This document shows positions 37,515-46,688 of a DNA stretch of 64,000 nt, piece after piece (within the stretch, counting starts at the first letter, position 1; the number at the start of each line of letters is the position of its first letter). The stretch is from an uncultured Celeribacter sp. (GTDB taxonomy: Bacteria; Pseudomonadota; Alphaproteobacteria; Rhodobacterales; Rhodobacteraceae), in the NCBI RefSeq assembly GCF_963675965.1, contig NZ_OY780935.1, forward strand, positions 3,274,501-3,338,500, read 5' to 3'. Under the pieces are notes generated by a model. The model had not been told where the DNA came from, ran no database searches, and saw nothing but the letters and a program-made list of their open reading frames with translations. The position numbers were made by a program, and so were the translations under genes.

Positions 37515-37941
37515 CTGTAATGCCTTTTTGCGCCACCACGGCGCAGTGTCTGCGCGGCCTCGGGTGTTTTCTGCAGGGGCGTGGATCTGGTGGGATGCTT
37601 TGGGGGGAAGAGGCATGTCTGTTGTCCGCTCTGTCTTTGCTGTCGTTTCTGCGCTCTAGGCTCTGCGCATTGTCCTTGTGGTCTCTACGGTGTCGCCTGA
37701 ACGGGGGGACCTGTGTGGCGTGGTTTACGGCGTGACTTGTACGGCGCGTTCGGTGCGCCTTTGGACAGAGGCCCAAGGCGCAGTCCCAAGGCGCAGTCCG
37801 GGACAGCTTAAAAGCGGAGGGGTTTAAAAACGCCTAATGGCGCCGCAGCAACGCGACGCCATTTTCGGAAAAGTTTTAAGACTATAGGGACAGGGGGCCT
37901 TTTGGGCGACGCCGGGCGCGCGCCGGGATCAGGCGCGCTGC
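37515..37941 (-). promoter_or_regulatory. 427-base gap between hisA and HYR gene 2, with the shared leader element
   Basis: Contains at 37800-37880 the 81-base element also found before HYR gene 1, including the AATGGCG/CGCCATT stem followed on the minus strand by AGGCGTTTTT, which could terminate hisA. No credible gene is seen; several open frames here are low-complexity and overlapping. Confidence 0.5.
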
Positions 37942-38664
37942 TTATGCTTTGAGAACCTTCAGCGCCTCTGCCAGATCCAGGGCCCCGTCATAGAGCGCCC
38001 GGCCGGAAATGGCGCCATTGAGCGGCGCGCCGCAGGCCTTGAGCCGTTGCAGGTCGGTGAGCGAGGACACCCCGCCCGAGGCGATGACCGGGATCGACAC
38101 CGCCTTGGCCAGCGCGGCGGTCTCTTCGATGTTCGGACCCTGCATGGCGCCGTCGCGGTTGATGTCGGTGTAGATGATCGCCGCCACGCCCGCATCTTCG
38201 AAGCTTTTGGCCAGATCGGTAGCGGTGACATTGGTTTCTTCCGCCCAGCCTTTGGTGGCGACCATGCCGCGGCGGGCATCAATGCCTACGGCGACATGAC
38301 CGGGAAAGGCGCGGGCGGCGTCGCGCACCAGAGCGGGGTTTTCCACGGCCACAGTGCCAAGGATCACGCGTTCCAGCCCTTTGGACAGCCACATCTCGAT
38401 GGTCGCCATATCGCGAATGCCGCCACCAAGCTGCGCGGGCACCTTGCAGGTTTTCAGGATCTCTTCGACCGGGGCGGCGTTCACCGGTTCCCCGGCAAAG
38501 GCGCCGTTGAGATCGACAAGATGCAGCCATTCACAGCCCGCGTTTACAAACTCCAGCGCCTGTGCGGCGGGATTGTCGTTGAACACGGTCGCCTGATCCA
38601 TTTCGCCCTTGTAAAGGCGTACGGCATTGCCGTCTTTCAGGTCGATGGCGGGATAGAGGATCAT
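37942..38664 (-). CDS. hisA: Phosphoribosylformimino-5-aminoimidazole carboxamide ribotide isomerase
   Basis: A 240-residue TIM-barrel isomerase of histidine synthesis. Start MILYPAIDLKDGNAVRLYKG at 38664, preceded by AAGGAG eight bases upstream. YTDINRDGAMQGPN holds the second catalytic Asp, and IASGGVSSLTDLQ the phosphate site. The frame is open 31 codons farther upstream but lacks family similarity. Divergent from the DUF2147 gene; HYR gene 2 lies downstream. Confidence 0.97.
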   Translation of the reverse strand: MILYPAIDLKDGNAVRLYKGEMDQATVFNDNPAAQALEFVNAGCEWLHLVDLNGAFAGEPVNAAPVEEILKTCKVPAQLGGGIRDMATIEMWLSKGLERVILGTVAVENPALVRDAARAFPGHVAVGIDARRGMVATKGWAEETNVTATDLAKSFEDAGVAAIIYTDINRDGAMQGPNIEETAALAKAVSIPVIASGGVSSLTDLQRLKACGAPLNGAISGRALYDGALDLAEALKVLKA

Positions 38665-38822
38665 CTGGGTGCTCCTTCGGGGGGATGGCGGAAATCGGAT
38701 GTCCTTTGGCATGAATGTCGTGGGATTGCAAATTCTCCCCGCCGCGTTTTGCCCCAACGTTAGTCTTGCTTTGACACGGGGCGCTCCGTCAGGATGACGT
38801 CATAGTCAGGGAGGACTCAGAT

Positions 38823-39209
38823 ATGAAATTTTATGCACTTGCGGCGGCTGCCGTGATGGCCTTTGCCACCCCCGTTTTCGCCGCCGACCCGGTTGAAGGG
38901 GTCTGGCAGACCGAAGTCGATGATGGCAACTATGCCTATGTGACCATTGCACCCTGTGCCGACAAGCTCTGCGGTGTGATCAGCCGGACGTTCAATTCCA
39001 ATGGCGAATTCAGCTCTGACAACAAGGGCAAGCCGATCGTCTGGGATATGGTGCCTCAGGGCGGCGGCTCCTACAAACAGGGCAAGATCTGGCAGCCCTC
39101 GACCGGCAAGGTCTACAATTCCAAGATGTCGTTGAACGGGTCGCAACTGAAAGTCTCTGGCTGCGTCGGGCCGATCTGTAAAGGTCAGACCTGGGTGCGT
39201 GTCCAGTAA
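38823..39209 (+). CDS. DUF2147 family secreted protein
   Basis: A 128-residue exported protein with a signal peptide MKFYALAAAAVMAFATPVFA. The mature part matches DUF2147: DPVEGVWQTEVDDGNYAYVTI at the start, paired cysteines (CADKLCG, CVGPIC), and GQTWVRV at the end. Function unknown. It faces away from hisA, and converges with hisH, ending in a two-way terminator. Confidence 0.9.
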   Translation: MKFYALAAAAVMAFATPVFAADPVEGVWQTEVDDGNYAYVTIAPCADKLCGVISRTFNSNGEFSSDNKGKPIVWDMVPQGGGSYKQGKIWQPSTGKVYNSKMSLNGSQLKVSGCVGPICKGQTWVRVQ

Positions 39210-39236
39210 CCGGACCGTGTGCCGGATCTGAAATGC

Positions 39237-39263
39237 AAAAGGGGCCGTCTACGGCCCCTTTTT
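39237..39263 (+). terminator. Terminator between DUF2147 gene and hisH (both directions)
   Basis: GGGGCCG (39241-39247) pairs with CGGCCCC (39252-39258), five T on the plus strand; the minus strand also has TTTT after the stem. Confidence 0.85.
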
Positions 39264-39297
39264 GATGTTCGGCTGATCGCTGAGTGCCGTGCGGTGC

Positions 39298-39948
39298 TCA
39301 GGGCGCCCAGGACAGGAAATTCTGGATGATGCGCAGGCCTGCGCGCTGGCTTTTTTCCGGGTGGAACTGACAGCCGATCATATTCGCCTTGGCGACAATG
39401 GCGGTGACATCCGTGCCGTAATCGACATAGGCCAGTCGGTCGGCGGGATCTGCCACGGTGAAGTGATAGGAGTGCACGAAATAGGCATGATCGCCGTTTT
39501 CCACCCCCTCCAGCACGGGGTGGCTGCGCTCGATGGTCAGGTTGTTCCAGCCCATATGCGGGACCTTGAGATCGGGATTGGCGGGGGTGATTTTCTCCAC
39601 CGTGCCGCCGATCCAGTCAAAGCCCTTGGTGTCCTCATATTCCAGTCCACGAGTCGCCATCATCTGCATGCCGATGCAGATGCCCATGAAGGGGCGGCCT
39701 TTCTCGGTCACGGCCTCGGAAATCGCGTCAAACAGCCCGCTGAAATCGAAAAGCTGCTTTTTGCAGGCCGGAAAGGCGCCGTCGCCGGGCAAGACGATAC
39801 GGTCGGCGCGGGCCACGACATCGGGTTCGGAGGTGACGACGATGGTGCCGCCGTCGCTTTCGCGGGCCATGCGCTCGAACGCCTTGTGGGCGGAGTGCAG
39901 GTTGCCGCTGTTGTAGTCAACAAGTGCTGTTAGCATGGGGTATCTCAT
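39298..39948 (-). CDS. hisH: Imidazole glycerol phosphate synthase glutamine amidotransferase subunit
   Basis: Provides ammonia to HisF by hydrolysing glutamine. With start ATG 39948 it has 216 residues; the ATG at 39936 (MLTALVDYNSGN) is equally possible. The catalytic Cys lies in MGICIGMQMM (about residue 91) and the His/Glu pair in FHPEKS. The reading frame stays open far upstream through hisB, but that part is an overlap shadow. It is 56 bases after hisB on the same strand. Confidence 0.96.
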   Translation of the reverse strand: MRYPMLTALVDYNSGNLHSAHKAFERMARESDGGTIVVTSEPDVVARADRIVLPGDGAFPACKKQLFDFSGLFDAISEAVTEKGRPFMGICIGMQMMATRGLEYEDTKGFDWIGGTVEKITPANPDLKVPHMGWNNLTIERSHPVLEGVENGDHAYFVHSYHFTVADPADRLAYVDYGTDVTAIVAKANMIGCQFHPEKSQRAGLRIIQNFLSWAP

Positions 39949-40004
39949 ATGCGACCTGCCCTGAGACCTCCGGTCGGAGGCAAAGGGCAGGGGGATTGTA
40001 GGGC

Positions 40005-40592
40005 TTACAAGGCGCCTTTGGTCGAGGGCAGGCTGTCGGCCATGCGCGGGTCGATCTCGACCGCCATGCGCAGGGCGCGGGCGACGGATTTGAACGCGGC
40101 CTCGGCGATGTGGTGGGAATTGATCCCATGCACCTTGTCGACATGCAGCGTCAGCCCGCCGTGGGTCGAAAGCGCCTGAAAGAATTCGCGCACCAGTTCG
40201 GTGTCGAAGCTGCCGATCTTGGCGGTCGGAAAATCGAGGTTCCACACCAGATAGGGGCGGGCCGAGAAGTCCAGCGCACAGGCCACCTGCGTGTCATCCA
40301 TCGCCAGCGAGAAGTGGCCATAGCGGTAGATGCCCTTTTTGTTGCCCACGGCTTTCACAAGCGCCTGACCCAGCGCAATGCCGGTGTCTTCGACGGTGTG
40401 GTGATCGTCGATATGGGTGTCGCCCTCGGCGCGGATGGTCATGTCGATCAGCGAATGGCGCGACAATTGATCCAGCATGTGGTCAAAGAACCCCACGCCG
40501 GTCTGATTGTCATAGACGCCCGTGCCATCGAGATTGATCTCGACGGAGATTTTCGTTTCCGCAGTGTTGCGGCTGATCTCTGCCTTGCGCAT
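40005..40592 (-). CDS. hisB: Imidazoleglycerol-phosphate dehydratase
   Basis: A 195-residue dehydratase for the seventh histidine step. The paired metal-binding motifs DDHHTVEDTGIALG and SHHIAEAAFKS are present; the first motif of the barrel is GVGFFDHMLDQLSRHS. Single-domain form without the phosphatase found in E. coli. First gene of the hisBH pair; no attenuator is visible upstream. Confidence 0.97.
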   Translation of the reverse strand: MRKAEISRNTAETKISVEINLDGTGVYDNQTGVGFFDHMLDQLSRHSLIDMTIRAEGDTHIDDHHTVEDTGIALGQALVKAVGNKKGIYRYGHFSLAMDDTQVACALDFSARPYLVWNLDFPTAKIGSFDTELVREFFQALSTHGGLTLHVDKVHGINSHHIAEAAFKSVARALRMAVEIDPRMADSLPSTKGAL

Positions 40593-40796
40593 GGCTTATC
40601 CTTTTGATGTTCATGCTGCTTATAGGCGCGCGGGTGGGGGTTTGCCAATACGGCGGGCGTCTCTGATACGGGGTTTGTCCGGGGGTGGACGCTAGGGGGA
40701 AGAAAATCCTGCCGCGACGAAGCTGCCACGGAGTTGGCCGCATGGCCGCAACAGACCATAACGGCCTGATAATTTACAACAAATCCGGAAGAAATT

Positions 40797-40871
40797 TGGA
40801 GCGGGCGAGGCGATTCGAACGCCCGACCCTAACCTTGGCAAGGTTATGCTCTACCCCTGAGCTACGCCCGC
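40797..40871 (-). tRNA. tRNA-Gly (GCC anticodon), copy 1
   Basis: The minus strand begins GCGGGCGTAGCTCAGGGG, has anticodon arm ACCTTGCCAAGGT with GCC, T arm GCGTTCGAATCGC and encoded CCA. 75 bases. Identical in sequence to the second copy at 40940-41014. Confidence 0.96.
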
Positions 40872-40939
40872 TCGGCGCGACCTGTAACGTCGGTATCTTA
40901 CGTTCCCTTGGGGTTCCGATCTGGTGACCGGAGGGAAAT

Positions 40940-41014
40940 TGGAGCGGGCGAGGCGATTCGAACGCCCGACCCTAACCTTGGCAAGGTTATGCTCTACCCC
41001 TGAGCTACGCCCGC
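40940..41014 (-). tRNA. tRNA-Gly (GCC anticodon), copy 2
   Basis: Same 75-base sequence as 40797-40871, separated from it by 68 bases, and upstream of it in the direction of transcription. Confidence 0.96.
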
Positions 41015-41185
41015 TTCCTTGGGTGAGGCGTGAAATAGGAAATACCGCCGAAAGCTGCAAGAGGAAAATCGACCTTTTGTCAGATTTTTTTCCGGGGGCC
41101 TTTTCGCGGGAGCTCTACGCGGCGGAAAACAGGGGGCCGGTTGACGTTTGTCGCGCGCTGTTAGCCCCGCTGCGCGATGGCTGGT

Positions 41186-41224
41186 CCAAAAAGGACCGCC
41201 CCCGACACAGGGTCCGGGGGCGGT
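41186..41224 (-). terminator. Terminator of pyruvate carboxylase gene
   Basis: On the minus strand ACCGCCCCCG (41224-41215) pairs with CGGGGGCGGT (41204-41195), followed by CCTTTTTGG. It lies 34 bases past the stop. Confidence 0.75.
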
Positions 41225-41257
41225 GCAAAGGATTTGGCCTGAGCGACGGGGTAAGGC

Positions 41258-44200
41258 TTATTCGAATTCGACCATCAGATCCTTGGCGTCGATCTGGCTG
41301 CCCGGCGAGACGTGCAGCGCTTTGATGACGCCGTCCTGATCGGCGGTGATTGAGGTTTCCATCTTCATGGCCTCAATGGTCAACAGCACATCGCCCTTGC
41401 TGACCTTCTGACCCGCGGTGACGGCCACCGTGGCCACCACACCGGGCATGGGCGCGCCGACATGTTTCGGATTGCCCATTTCGGCCTTCACGTTGGAGGC
41501 CACCGAGGCCGCCGCCGAACGGTCTGCGACGCGGACGTTGCGCGGCTGGCCGTTGAGTTCGAAGAATACTTTGACCTCGCCCTTTTCATCGGGTTCCGAC
41601 AGCGCCTGACAGCGCACTTCCAGTGTGACGCCCGGATCAATCGAGATCGAGATCTGTTCGCCCATGTCCATGCCATAGAAGAAGTTCTTGGTCGGTAGGG
41701 CGCGCACCGGACCATATTGTTCGTGACGGGTCATGTAGTCGGTGAAGACCTTGGGATACATCAGATAGCCGTTGAAATCCTCGTCGTCGAACTCTTCATC
41801 CTCGAACAGGGACTGAAGCTCTGCCCGTTTGGCCTCCATATCCACTGGCGTCAGGTGTTTGCCCGGGCGTTCCAGATTGGGCTTTTCCTTCCCCAGAACC
41901 TTTTTGAGGATGCCATCAGGGAAGCCGCCCGGCGGCTGGCCCAGATTGCCGCGCATCATGTCGATGACGCTGTCCGGGAAGGCCACGTCGGTTTTCGGAT
42001 CCTCGACCTGATCGCGGGTCAGACCCTGGGACACCATCATCAGCGCCATGTCGCCAACCACCTTGGAGGACGGCGTCACCTTGACGATGTCGCCGAACAT
42101 CATGTTCACATCGGCATAGGTCTTGGCGACCTCATGCCAGCGTTCTTCCAGACCCAGCGAACGGGCCTGAGCCTTGAGGTTGGTGAACTGGCCACCCGGC
42201 ATTTCATGCAGGTAGACCTCTGAGGCCGGGGCCTGCAGGCCGTTCTCAAACGCCTTGTACTGGCCGCGCACGGCTTCCCAGTAGTTCGACATTTCCCGGA
42301 TCGCATGGATGTCGAGACCTGTGTCGCGTTCGGTGAAACGTGTGGCTTCGACGATGGAGCCAAGGCAGGGCTGGGAGGTGCCGCCGGAGAAGGCATCCAT
42401 GGCCGCGTCCACCGCATCCACACCGGCATCGGCCGCCGCCAGAATGGTCGAGGCGGCGACGCCAGAGGTATCGTGGGTGTGGAAATGGATCGGCAGGCCA
42501 ACCTCTTCTTTGAGCGCCTTGATCAGTTGGCGGGCTTGTGCGGGTTTGAGCAGCCCGGCCATGTCCTTGAGGCCCAGAATATGAGCGCCTGCGGCTTTCA
42601 GATCCTGGCCCATCTTGACGTAATATTTCAGATCGTATTTCGAGCGCTCCGGATCAAACAGATCGCCGGTGTAGCAGATCGTGCCTTCGCAGATCTTGCC
42701 GCTGTCGATTACCGCGTCCATGGCGACGCGCATGTTTTCCACCCAGTTGAGGCTGTCAAAGACGCGGAACACATCGACGCCGGTCTCCGCCGCCTGTTTG
42801 ACAAAGCTCTGCACCACATTGTCGGGATAGTTCGTGTAGCCCACACCGTTGGAGGCGCGCAGCAGCATCTGGGTCATGATGTTGGGCATACGGGCGCGGA
42901 TGTCGCGCAGGCGCTGCCACGGGCATTCCTGCAGGAAGCGATAGGCCACGTCAAAGGTCGCGCCGCCCCAGCATTCGACCGAAAACAGGCCGGACAGGTT
43001 CGCCGCATAGGCCGGTGCGGCATTGATCATGTCGATCGACCGCATCCGCGTCGCCAGAAGCGACTGATGCCCGTCGCGCATCGTCGTGTCGGTCAGCAAA
43101 AGCTGCTTTTGCGCGAGCATCCATTCAGCAACGGCCTCGGGGCCGTTGCTGTCCAGCAGCTGCCGCGTCCCTGGGGGCGGCGTTTCGAACCGGGCCGCCG
43201 GGGCAACCGGCATGCGCGCATCCGCTGCCGGTTTGGCACGTCCGAGTGTTTCGGGATGACCGTTCACTGTGATGTCGGCCAGATAGGACAGGATTTTCGT
43301 TGCCCGGTCACGCCGGGGTTTGAAGTCGAACAGCTCCGGCGTCGTGTCGATGAATTTGGTGGTGTATTCGTTCGACAAAAACACCGGGTGACGCAGCAGG
43401 TTGATCACGAAATCGATGTTGGTCGACACGCCCCGGATCCGGAATTCGCGCAGCGCACGGTCCATGCGGGCAATCGCGGCTTCGGGGGTGCGGGCCCAGG
43501 CGGTGACCTTGGTCAGAAGGCTGTCGTAATAGCGGGTGATCACCGCGCCGGAATAGGCAGTGCCGCCATCCAGACGAATGCCCATGCCCGTGGCCGACCG
43601 ATAGGTGGAAATCCGGCCATAGTCAGGGATGAAGTTGTTGTTGGGGTCTTCGGTGGTCACCCGCGTTTGCAGTGCGTGACCGTCGAGCTGCACGTCATAT
43701 TGGCTGGCCACCCCGGTGGCCTCGGTCAGGCTTTTGCCCTCGGCGATCAGGATTTGGGCGCGCACGATGTCGATGCCGGTGACCTCTTCGGTGACGGTGT
43801 GTTCCACCTGAACGCGGGGGTTCACCTCGATGAAATAGAATTTGCCGGTTTCCATATCCATCAGGAATTCCACGGTGCCGGCGCATTCGTAGTTTACGAA
43901 TTCACAGATCCGCTTGCCCAACTGGCACAGCTCTTCACGCTGTGCCGGGGACAGGTAGGGGGCAGGGGCGCGTTCAACGACCTTTTGGTTGCGGCGCTGC
44001 ACCGAACAGTCGCGTTCGTAGAGATGGTAGATCTTGCCATGGCTGTCGCCAAGGATCTGCACCTCGACGTGGCGCGCCTTGGTGATCATCTTTTCCAGAT
44101 AGCCTTCGCCGTTGCCAAAGGCGGCCTCGGCCTCGCGGCGGCCTTCTTTGACCTTTTCTTCCAGCTCATCGACTGTCAGGATCGGTCGCATGCCGCGCCC

Positions 44201-44701
44201 GCCGCCGCCCCAGGAGGCCTTAAGCATCAGCGGGAACCCGATTTCCTGTGCCTCGGCGCGGATCGCGTCGAAGTCGTCGCCCAGCACCTCGGTGGCGGGA
44301 ATGACCGGCACACCGGCAGCAATCGCCACCTTGCGCGCGCTGGCCTTGTCGCCGAGTTCGCGCATGGTCTTGGCCTTGGGGCCGATAAAGGTGATGCCTG
44401 CCTCTGTGCAGGCGTCCACAAAATCAGGGTTTTCAGACAGCAGGCCATAGCCGGGATGGATCGCATCCGCGCCCGACAGTTTCGCGACGCGGATGATTTC
44501 CTCAATCGACAGGTAGGCGGCGACAGGCCCCAGGCCCTCACCGATCTTATAGGCCTCGTCGGCCTTGAAGCGGTGCAGGCTCAGTTTGTCTTCTTCGGCG
44601 TAGATGGCGACGGTGCGTTTGCCCAGTTCATTCGCGGCACGCATGACGCGAATTGCGATCTCCCCGCGGTTTGCGATTAGAACTTTCTTGAAATCGGCCA
44701 T
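41258..44701 (-). CDS. pyc: Pyruvate carboxylase
   Basis: A 1147-residue biotin enzyme that carboxylates pyruvate to oxaloacetate, refilling the TCA cycle. Full three-part layout: N-terminal biotin carboxylase (~460 residues, with GGGGRGMR and EVNPRVQVEHTVTEE), the carboxyltransferase domain (LLLTDTTMRDGHQSLLATRMR), and the C-terminal biotinyl domain with IEAMKMETS whose Lys carries biotin. Length matches the single-chain alphaproteobacterial enzyme. Single-gene unit. Two TTTGCAAA palindromes upstream suggest control by a short-chain acyl-CoA regulator (inference). Confidence 0.98.
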   Translation of the reverse strand: MADFKKVLIANRGEIAIRVMRAANELGKRTVAIYAEEDKLSLHRFKADEAYKIGEGLGPVAAYLSIEEIIRVAKLSGADAIHPGYGLLSENPDFVDACTEAGITFIGPKAKTMRELGDKASARKVAIAAGVPVIPATEVLGDDFDAIRAEAQEIGFPLMLKASWGGGGRGMRPILTVDELEEKVKEGRREAEAAFGNGEGYLEKMITKARHVEVQILGDSHGKIYHLYERDCSVQRRNQKVVERAPAPYLSPAQREELCQLGKRICEFVNYECAGTVEFLMDMETGKFYFIEVNPRVQVEHTVTEEVTGIDIVRAQILIAEGKSLTEATGVASQYDVQLDGHALQTRVTTEDPNNNFIPDYGRISTYRSATGMGIRLDGGTAYSGAVITRYYDSLLTKVTAWARTPEAAIARMDRALREFRIRGVSTNIDFVINLLRHPVFLSNEYTTKFIDTTPELFDFKPRRDRATKILSYLADITVNGHPETLGRAKPAADARMPVAPAARFETPPPGTRQLLDSNGPEAVAEWMLAQKQLLLTDTTMRDGHQSLLATRMRSIDMINAAPAYAANLSGLFSVECWGGATFDVAYRFLQECPWQRLRDIRARMPNIMTQMLLRASNGVGYTNYPDNVVQSFVKQAAETGVDVFRVFDSLNWVENMRVAMDAVIDSGKICEGTICYTGDLFDPERSKYDLKYYVKMGQDLKAAGAHILGLKDMAGLLKPAQARQLIKALKEEVGLPIHFHTHDTSGVAASTILAAADAGVDAVDAAMDAFSGGTSQPCLGSIVEATRFTERDTGLDIHAIREMSNYWEAVRGQYKAFENGLQAPASEVYLHEMPGGQFTNLKAQARSLGLEERWHEVAKTYADVNMMFGDIVKVTPSSKVVGDMALMMVSQGLTRDQVEDPKTDVAFPDSVIDMMRGNLGQPPGGFPDGILKKVLGKEKPNLERPGKHLTPVDMEAKRAELQSLFEDEEFDDEDFNGYLMYPKVFTDYMTRHEQYGPVRALPTKNFFYGMDMGEQISISIDPGVTLEVRCQALSEPDEKGEVKVFFELNGQPRNVRVADRSAAASVASNVKAEMGNPKHVGAPMPGVVATVAVTAGQKVSKGDVLLTIEAMKMETSITADQDGVIKALHVSPGSQIDAKDLMVEFE

Positions 44702-44858
44702 GCGCAGTCTCCCATACTTCCGGTGCTGATTTTTTCATCAGCGTAGGAGTTTCTGCGGTGCAGTAAAGATAAAAACTTTCCGGGTCGTCAGAGAAGCCGC
44801 ATATGGCCTTTGAAAAAGGCATGCGACGCGGCGTTAAGTATCCTGCCTGCGGTAAAAA

Positions 44859-44928
44859 TTTGCATGTTTGCAAAGAAAACTCAAATTATTAGCAAATCTT
44901 GCCGATGGCAAACTTCCTGCTTTGCAAA
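44859..44928 (-). promoter_or_regulatory. TTTGCAAA sites upstream of pyc
   Basis: In the 313-base gap between the pump gene and pyc, TTTGCAAA occurs at 44867-44874 and 44921-44928. A half site TTTGCATG directly abuts the first, and further GCAAA repeats lie between. Such palindromes are used by ScfR-family regulators (PccR/RamB type) of propionate and acetate metabolism. The rest of the gap holds no gene. Confidence 0.45.
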
Positions 44929-45014
44929 CTACCGTTTCGCTCCATAATAGCCGATTTCCCATGTGAAATGATCCTGCGAGGGGTGCATTTCTGACGGGGT
45001 GTAAGGGGGTATTT

Positions 45015-46559
45015 TTAGCTGTTTTCCCGGCTCGAGAGCAGGGGGATTTCCTGCAGGAAAAACGCGCAGATCAGCGCCGCCAAAGCGAGACCTGCCGCGA
45101 TCCAGTAGATCGGGTGCAGCGCATCTGACACGTTCTGGGCGATCAGGTGCTGAACGTCTGCGGGCAGCTCGGCCATGACCTGCGGTCCTAGTTCGCTGAT
45201 GTTGCCAAGCCCCGACACATCGGTCGTGTCCATGAGCGCGGCCATGCGGCTGGCAAAGAGCGCGCCGAACAGGGCCACTGCGATCGAGCCGCCCACTTGC
45301 CGGAACATCAGACCGGCGGCCGTTGCCGTTCCGATCTGTTCGCGCGGCACGGCGTTTTGGACGGCGGTGGTGATCACCGGGAAGATGCAGCCCATGCCGG
45401 CGCCAAGTGCCGCCAGTGAGGCCCAGAGAACCGGTGCCGGCAGTTCGGGGGACAGGCGGGTCAGTGTTGCCAGTGCCAGCGTGCCAAAGCTCAGCCCGAT
45501 CAGGGGCAGCACGCGATAGCGCCCGGTGCGGGTCATGTAACGCCCGGCAAGATTGGACGACACGAGAATACCAAAGGTCATTGGGATCAGCTGCAGCCCG
45601 GATTGTGTGGCGCTGTCGCCCTTGGCGATCTGCAGATAGACGGGAATGAATGTCAGCGCCCCGAACATCAGGGCGCCGGTCGCAAATGAGATCAGTGATG
45701 TCACGGTAAAGACATTGGATTTGAACAGTTGCAGCGACAGGATGGGTTCCTCGGCGCGGCTTTCGATCCAGAGAAAGGCAATGGAAGAACAGAGGATCAG
45801 GGCGATGAAGGCCAGTCCGATCGGGTCGGTCATGGCGAATTCCTGACCGCCAAGCGCGGTGGTCAGTACGATGGAGGCGAGCGCCAGCGATAGGGCAATT
45901 GCGCCGGCGTAATCGACCTTATGGGCAACGGTTTTCGGCCGGGCCTTGAAGCCGAAGGTGAAGCCTGCCAAGGCCAACAGACCAAAGGGTAGGTTGATGA
46001 AAAAGATCCAGTGCCAGCTCAGCGTGTCGACGAACCAGCCGCCCAGCAGCGGGCCGGCGACGGAGGAAACACCAAAGACCCCGGCAAAGACGCCTTGTAC
46101 CCGACCGCGTTCACGCGGCGGGATCACGTCGCCGATGATCGACAGGGCGAGCACGAAAAGGCCGCCGCCGCCCAGCCCCTGAAGGGCGCGCGCTGCGATC
46201 AGGAAGAACATCGAATTTGCCAACCCGCACAGGACGGAGCCGGTCAAAAACAGGGAGACGGCGAAAATCACGATGTTTCGACGTCCGTAGAGATCGCCCA
46301 GTTTGCCATAGAGCGGAGCAACCACGGTGGAGGCCAGGATGTAGGCTGTCACCACCCAGGACAGATGTTCCAGTCCGCCAAGGTCGGCGACGATGGTGGG
46401 CAGGGCTGTGGACACGATGGTCTGATCCAGAGCTGCCAGCAGCATCAGCACCGCGACGGATGCAATCACCAGTCTGACGGAGCTGTGTTCGGGTGTTGGC
46501 GGCAGGCCGGTTTGCTCTGCTTTGTCTGGCAAAGATCGGGGGGGGGACTGGGTCGACAT
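45015..46559 (-). CDS. MFS multidrug efflux transporter, DHA2 (14-helix) family
   Basis: A 514-residue inner-membrane drug:proton antiporter like EmrB/QacA. The start MSTQSPPRSLP at 46559 has AAGGAG upstream. Motif LDQTIVSTALPTIVADLG (motif D1), GKLGDLYGRRNIVIF (motif A) and GPLLGGWFVDTLSWHWIFFINLP (motif C) are present, with about 14 helices. Divergent from a MarR regulator, the typical arrangement for a ligand-induced pump. Confidence 0.92.
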   Translation of the reverse strand: MSTQSPPRSLPDKAEQTGLPPTPEHSSVRLVIASVAVLMLLAALDQTIVSTALPTIVADLGGLEHLSWVVTAYILASTVVAPLYGKLGDLYGRRNIVIFAVSLFLTGSVLCGLANSMFFLIAARALQGLGGGGLFVLALSIIGDVIPPRERGRVQGVFAGVFGVSSVAGPLLGGWFVDTLSWHWIFFINLPFGLLALAGFTFGFKARPKTVAHKVDYAGAIALSLALASIVLTTALGGQEFAMTDPIGLAFIALILCSSIAFLWIESRAEEPILSLQLFKSNVFTVTSLISFATGALMFGALTFIPVYLQIAKGDSATQSGLQLIPMTFGILVSSNLAGRYMTRTGRYRVLPLIGLSFGTLALATLTRLSPELPAPVLWASLAALGAGMGCIFPVITTAVQNAVPREQIGTATAAGLMFRQVGGSIAVALFGALFASRMAALMDTTDVSGLGNISELGPQVMAELPADVQHLIAQNVSDALHPIYWIAAGLALAALICAFFLQEIPLLSSRENS

Positions 46560-46618
46560 CAAAACTCCTTGGGCGTCTTTGCGCCGCTGTTGACGCGGGG
46601 ATACCGCCAAAGATATTA

Positions 46619-46659
46619 TATGTCAACATCACATAAATGCGACTATCACGTAATTGACA
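46619..46659. promoter_or_regulatory. Probable MarR operator/promoter region between pump and regulator
   Basis: TATGT (46619-46623) and ACATA (46631-46635) form an inverted repeat, and TGTCAA (46621-46626) mirrors TTGACA (46654-46659). Each TTGACA could be a -35 hexamer, one per strand, pointing outward toward the pump and the regulator. Sites are AT-rich and unlike the flanks. Confidence 0.45.
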
Positions 46660-46688
46660 ATGGCATATATTTTTGCGAAAGCAGTCCC

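Noticed and set aside
39949..40245. N-terminal extension of hisH reaching into hisB
   Set aside because: The added residues are a frame-shifted shadow of hisB; HisH similarity starts at 39948/39936.
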